6,522 bases of DNA from Proteobacteria bacterium UBA4656 (lineage in GTDB: Bacteria > Pseudomonadota > Gammaproteobacteria > Xanthomonadales > Ahniellaceae): assembly GCA_002405525.1 (NCBI GenBank), contig DHLY01000086.1, positions 40,456 to 46,977 of the forward strand, read 5' to 3'. Positions 3,481-6,522 of the stretch are shown here, in pieces. Position numbers and translations under genes: made by a program. The stretch's first letter is position 1; each line of letters opens with the position of its first letter. The notes under the pieces were generated by a model, which worked only from the letters and a program-made list of their open reading frames with translations, had not been told where the DNA came from and ran no database searches.

Positions 3481-6181
3481 CATTCGCGTGCACCTGCGCG
3501 ATGGACGCGTCACCTACATCGACGGTAACCCCGCGCATCCCGTCAACCGCGGCGTGGTCTGCGCCAAGGGCGCGGCCGGCGTGCAGCAGCACCACTCGCC
3601 GGCGCGGCTGCGCGCGCCGCTGCTGCGGGTCGGCGAGCGCGGGTCCGGAGTATTCCGGGAAATCGGCTGGGAGGAGGCGCTGGCGCTGGCCGCGAAGTGG
3701 CTCGGCGACGTGCGGCGGCGCAACCCGGACGAACTGGCGTTCTTCACCGGCCGCGACCAGTCGCAGGCGCTGACCGGCTGGTGGGCGCAGCAGTTCGGCA
3801 CCGTGAACTACGCCGCGCACGGGGGATTCTGTTCGGTGAACATGGCGGCCGCGGGCATGTACACGCTCGGCAGCGCCTTCTGGGAGTTCGGCGAGCCGGA
3901 CTGGGAGCACACGCGCTACCTCATGCTGTGGGGCGTCGCGGAGGACCACGACTCCAACCCGATCAAGCTCGGGCTCGGCGGGCTGAAGGCCCGCGGCGCC
4001 AAGGTGGTGGCGATCAATCCCGTCCGCACCGGCTACGCCGCGATCGCGGACGAATGGATCGGCATCCGGCCGGGCACCGACGGCCTGCTGGCGGGTGCCC
4101 TGATCCACGAGTTGCTGCGCACGGACCGGATCGATCTCGATTACCTCGTGCGCTACAGCAACGCCCACTGGCTGGTGGTCGACGATCCGGACGGCGCGGA
4201 AGACGGGCTGTTCGCGCGCGACGCCGAAGGCCGCCCGCTGTGCGCGACCGCCGACGGCACGGCGCGCGCGGATTCGCCGGGCATCGCGCCGCGGGTGGTC
4301 GGCGGCGTCGTGCTGGCCGACGGCCGGCGGGCCGTGCCGGCGTTCCAAAGGCTGGCCGAGCGCTTCCTCGATCCGGCGTGGTCGCCGGCAGCGGTGGCGT
4401 CGCGCTGCGGCGTGCCGGAGGCCACCATTCGCCGTCTCGCCCGCGAAATGGCCGCAGCGGCGTTCGACGATCCGGTGCGCCTGGCGATCCCGTGGACGGA
4501 CGTTTACGGCCGCACGCACCCGGAGATGGTGGGGCGCGCGGTGTCGATGCACGCGATGCGCGGCATCTCGGCGCACAGCAACGGCTTCCAGACCTGTCGG
4601 CTCCTGCATGTGCTGCAGCTGCTTCTGGGGGCGATCGAGTCGCCCGGGTCGTTCCGCTTCCAGCCGCCGTACCCGAAGGGCATCCCGCCACGCAACCGGC
4701 CCGGCAAGGCGCGCCGGCCCGACGGCACCCTGGATGCCGCACCGCTGGGTTTCCCACAGGGGCCGGAGGACTTGCTCGTCGACGCCGCCGGGGCGCCGCG
4801 CCGGATCGACAAGGCATTTTCCTGGGAGTACCCGCTGGCGGTCCACGGCATGTTGCACACCGTGATCCGCAACGCGCACGCCGGCGACCCGTACCGGATC
4901 GACACCCTGCTGTTGTTCATGGCCAACATGGCCTGGAACTCGGCGATGTCGACCGCGGAGACGATGCGCCTGCTCACCGACCGCGACCCGGCGAACGGCG
5001 AATACCGGATCCCGCGGATCATCTATTCCGACGCTTACGCGTCCGAAATGGTGGCTTATGCCGACCTGGTGCTGCCGGACACCACCTACCTCGAGCGCCA
5101 CGACGGCATCTCGCTGCTCGACCGGCCGATCTCGGACGCCGACGCGGCGATCGACGGCATCCGCCGCCCGGTGGTCGCGCCCGACCGCGAGGTGCGGCCG
5201 TTCCAGGACGTGCTGCTCGACCTCGGCGCGCGGCTCGGGCTGCCCGGCATGGTGCGCGGCGACGGCGCCCGGCGCTGGCCCGGCGGATTCCCCCAGTATC
5301 TCGTCGAGCACGAACGGTCACCCGGCATCGGACTGCTGTCGGGCTGGCGCGGTGACGGCACGGCGCAGGGGCGCGGGGCACCCAATCCGGCCCAGCTCGA
5401 CGCCTATGCGGCGAATGGCTGCTTCTTCCGCGCCGAGATCCCGCCGACGGGGCGCTACTTCAAGATGGCCAACCGCGACTACCTCGACTGGGCGCGAGCG
5501 ATGGGCTTCGTGGCAGATGCCGAGCCGCAGGTGCTGGCGCTGTATGCCGAGCCGCTGCAGCGGTTCCGGCTCGCGGCGCAGGGCCGCGGCGTGCTGCGGC
5601 CGCCGGACAAGGACCGGGCGCGCATCGTAGACCACTTCGACCCGCTCCCGGACTGGCATGCGCCGTTCGAGGGCGCGGCACTCGGAGAGGGCGAGTTCCC
5701 GCTCGCCGCGATCACCCAGCGGCCCATGTTCATGTACCACTCGTGGGGCTCGCAGAACCGCTGGTTGCGGCAGATCGCGGCGCGCAACGTGCTCTACGTG
5801 CATCCGCAGACGGCAGCCGCGCACGGACTGGGCGACGGCGACTGGGCGGAGTTGCGTTCGCACGCCGGGCGCATCGTGGTGCCGGTACGCCTGCACGCCG
5901 GCTGCGAGCCGGGCACGGTGTGGACCTGGAACGCGATCGGCAAGCGGCGCGGCGCGTGGGGTCTGCACCGCGACGCGCCCGAGGGACGCGCCGGCTTCCT
6001 GATCAACCACCTCATTTCCGACCTCCTGCCGCGCGGTCGGTCCGGAGACTATGCGAACGCCGATCCGGTGACGGGCCAGGCCGCCTGGTACGACCTCCGG
6101 GTCGCGCTGCGCCGCGTGGACCCGCCGGCCGGCGGGGCCAGCCAGCCGCAGTTCGACCCGTTGCCGCCGCTGCGGGCTTGA
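3395..6181 (+). CDS. soeA: Sulfite dehydrogenase (quinone) molybdoprotein subunit SoeA, 928 aa
   Basis: This is the catalytic subunit of SoeABC, a DMSO-reductase-family enzyme that oxidises sulfite to sulfate in the cytoplasm and passes electrons through SoeB and the membrane subunit SoeC to quinone. The N-terminal 4Fe-4S ligands are Cys21, Cys24, Cys28 and Cys56 (C-x2-C-x3-C-x27-C), within CYMCACRCGIRVHL and NRGVVCAKG. Cys146 in HGGFCSVNM is the likely molybdenum ligand. Cofactor-binding motifs include INPVRTG (N208), PGTDG (226-230) and the segment from S545 (SDAYASEM through DTTYLERHD). The C-terminal dinucleotide-binding domain starts near residue 768 (FPLAAITQRPMFMYHSWGSQ). There is no twin-arginine leader, which agrees with cytoplasmic location. 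Length is typical of SoeA. The frame is open further upstream, but the start at 3395 is set by the AGGA site and the family N-terminus. The assignment rests on recalled SoeA sequence patterns; a related cytoplasmic molybdoenzyme with another substrate remains possible. Confidence 0.92.
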   Translation: MTEKVLDLHRATGDEVKTTTCYMCACRCGIRVHLRDGRVTYIDGNPAHPVNRGVVCAKGAAGVQQHHSPARLRAPLLRVGERGSGVFREIGWEEALALAAKWLGDVRRRNPDELAFFTGRDQSQALTGWWAQQFGTVNYAAHGGFCSVNMAAAGMYTLGSAFWEFGEPDWEHTRYLMLWGVAEDHDSNPIKLGLGGLKARGAKVVAINPVRTGYAAIADEWIGIRPGTDGLLAGALIHELLRTDRIDLDYLVRYSNAHWLVVDDPDGAEDGLFARDAEGRPLCATADGTARADSPGIAPRVVGGVVLADGRRAVPAFQRLAERFLDPAWSPAAVASRCGVPEATIRRLAREMAAAAFDDPVRLAIPWTDVYGRTHPEMVGRAVSMHAMRGISAHSNGFQTCRLLHVLQLLLGAIESPGSFRFQPPYPKGIPPRNRPGKARRPDGTLDAAPLGFPQGPEDLLVDAAGAPRRIDKAFSWEYPLAVHGMLHTVIRNAHAGDPYRIDTLLLFMANMAWNSAMSTAETMRLLTDRDPANGEYRIPRIIYSDAYASEMVAYADLVLPDTTYLERHDGISLLDRPISDADAAIDGIRRPVVAPDREVRPFQDVLLDLGARLGLPGMVRGDGARRWPGGFPQYLVEHERSPGIGLLSGWRGDGTAQGRGAPNPAQLDAYAANGCFFRAEIPPTGRYFKMANRDYLDWARAMGFVADAEPQVLALYAEPLQRFRLAAQGRGVLRPPDKDRARIVDHFDPLPDWHAPFEGAALGEGEFPLAAITQRPMFMYHSWGSQNRWLRQIAARNVLYVHPQTAAAHGLGDGDWAELRSHAGRIVVPVRLHAGCEPGTVWTWNAIGKRRGAWGLHRDAPEGRAGFLINHLISDLLPRGRSGDYANADPVTGQAAWYDLRVALRRVDPPAGGASQPQFDPLPPLRA

Positions 6182-6243
6182 CGACCGCGTGGAAAGCGTT
6201 GCGGAAGCGCTGACCAAGTGGCCGCTCGCACGCCGGAGGCGGT

Positions 6244-6265
6244 GCGCCCGGTCACCGGGGGGCGC
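6244..6265 (+). terminator. Imperfect GC hairpin downstream of soeA (weak terminator candidate)
   Basis: GCGCCC (6244-6249) pairs with GGGCGC (6260-6265). GG (6250-6251) can pair with CC (6255-6256), leaving a GGG bulge. There is no following T tract, so intrinsic termination would be weak. It starts 62 bases after the soeA stop and could partly end the soeA transcript or protect its 3' end. Confidence 0.25.
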
Positions 6266-6392
6266 GGCGCCGGGCGTGGCAGTTCCAAGGTCAAGACGCC
6301 CGATGCGGCTGGTCGGCCGCACACTCCCGGCCCGAAGGGTTGCCTTCGCGTGCGCAAGCGACGCGGCTGTGGATACTTGCTCGCAGGTTCCT

Positions 6393-6398
6393 TAACCT
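6393..6398 (+). promoter_or_regulatory. Candidate -10 element (TAACCT) before the short ORF and soeB
   Basis: TAACCT ends 6 bases before the ATG at 6405, so a transcript made from it would start at or near that ATG and be leaderless. No good -35 is seen. An alternative -10 is GATACT at 6372-6377. Either would give soeB a promoter separate from soeA. The call is weak. Confidence 0.2.
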
Positions 6399-6404
6399 TC
6401 CGCC

Positions 6405-6482
6405 ATGGCCATCCCATCCGCGAGCCTCGTCATCACCGTTGTACGCGCGCGGCGATGCGGCATGCCGGGTCCGCGCCGATGA
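6405..6482 (+). CDS. 25-aa short ORF overlapping the soeB start
   Basis: An ATG at 6405 opens a 25-residue frame (MAIPSASLVITVV, then a basic tail ending GMPGPRR). Its TGA at 6480-6482 overlaps the ATG at 6479 as ATGA. The N-terminal half is mildly hydrophobic. No Shine-Dalgarno is visible. It could be a translated leader that delivers ribosomes to soeB, which itself has no obvious Shine-Dalgarno, or simply a chance frame. The arrangement copies that of the 62-aa frame before soeA. Confidence 0.25.
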   Translation: MAIPSASLVITVVRARRCGMPGPRR

Positions 6483-6522
6483 CCGCGCTGCCGCCGTCTT
6501 CGGAGCGCAAGCTGGGCCTGGT
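6479..6522 (+). CDS. soeB: Start of probable soeB (4Fe-4S ferredoxin-type subunit), partial
   Basis: Fourteen full codons plus two bases are visible, reading MTALPPSSERKLGL and then most likely V. In SoeB-type ferredoxin subunits a KLGLV-like strand directly precedes the first cluster motif (IDLDTCVGCHAC type). Both the sequence and the position after soeA therefore fit the electron-transfer subunit that carries 4Fe-4S clusters between SoeA and the NrfD-like membrane subunit SoeC. All diagnostic cysteines lie beyond the window, so this is an inference from a very short N-terminus and gene order. The ATG overlaps the stop of the 25-aa ORF. Confidence 0.55.
   Translation, partial: MTALPPSSERKLGL

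Larger units (their letters stand above)
6182..6404. other. Non-coding spacer between soeA and the downstream short ORF
   Basis: These 223 bases follow the soeA stop and contain no believable gene. The plus-strand frame from a GTG at 6189 is Arg-rich with no ribosome binding site. The minus-strand frame covering this stretch also reads as antisense. The spacer holds an imperfect hairpin at 6244-6265. AT-richer patches (GGATACTT around 6371-6378 and TTAACCTT at 6392-6399) could serve as promoter elements for the next gene. Together with the short ORF, the soeA-soeB distance is 297 bases. Confidence 0.5.

Noticed and set aside
2114..5311. Long minus-strand frame of 1065 aa running through soeA into the WYL gene
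   Set aside because: Only the part from 3094 to 2114 is real (WYL regulator). The rest is the antisense shadow of soeA, a common result of high GC content.
3697..5355. 552-aa plus-strand frame within soeA
   Set aside because: It is an alternative frame of the strongly supported soeA gene, with Arg/Gly-rich noise composition.
6189..6395. 68-aa plus-strand frame in the soeA-soeB spacer
   Set aside because: It has a GTG start without a Shine-Dalgarno, Arg-rich composition and no recognisable motif. It is probably random open frame in GC-rich DNA.

Overview
The window reads as chromosomal DNA from a high-GC Pseudomonadota. The genes between about 860 and 6200 have strong G/C preference at third codon positions. 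Two of the main starts have a -10-like hexamer only 7-10 bases before the ATG, as in leaderless or near-leaderless transcripts. That habit and the gene set make a Xanthomonadaceae-type gammaproteobacterium (Lysobacter/Luteimonas-like) my best guess, but this is inference. The window opens with 17 consecutive C and then about 800 bases that are visibly less GC-rich and hold no convincing intact gene. This looks like a contig edge, an acquired or decayed segment, or both.

From about 3094 leftward, the minus strand carries a compact operon. It starts with a 326-aa WYL-domain transcriptional regulator (2114..3094). This overlaps by 4 bases (ATGA) a 306-aa RssA-type patatin-like phospholipase (1197..2117). 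After a 78-base gap comes a small two-helix membrane protein (792..1118) with a good Shine-Dalgarno sequence. The C-terminus of that last protein runs into the lower-GC flank.

From 3210 rightward, the plus strand carries a divergent sulfite-oxidation locus. The main gene is soeA (3395..6181, 928 aa), the molybdopterin/4Fe-4S catalytic subunit of the cytoplasm-facing sulfite:quinone dehydrogenase SoeABC. The last 44 bases (from 6479) look like the start of soeB, the ferredoxin-like electron-transfer subunit, so the soe cluster continues past the window.

The most unusual feature is a partial duplication of the 5' end of soeA. Bases 3210-3295 repeat 3395-3480 at 75 of 86 positions, offset by 185 bases. 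The upstream copy sits behind a promoter-like -10. It forms a 62-aa open frame with a Cys-rich iron-sulfur-type motif and stops at an ATGA overlap with the real soeA start. A second short ORF (6405..6482) stops at an ATGA overlap with the presumed soeB start, after an unusually long 297-base soeA-soeB gap. The 115-base divergent region between the WYL gene and the soeA-like start holds two copies of a CGCGATCG(G)TGCC element and GC palindromes, so the WYL protein is a natural candidate regulator of both arms. None of this regulation is proven by the sequence.
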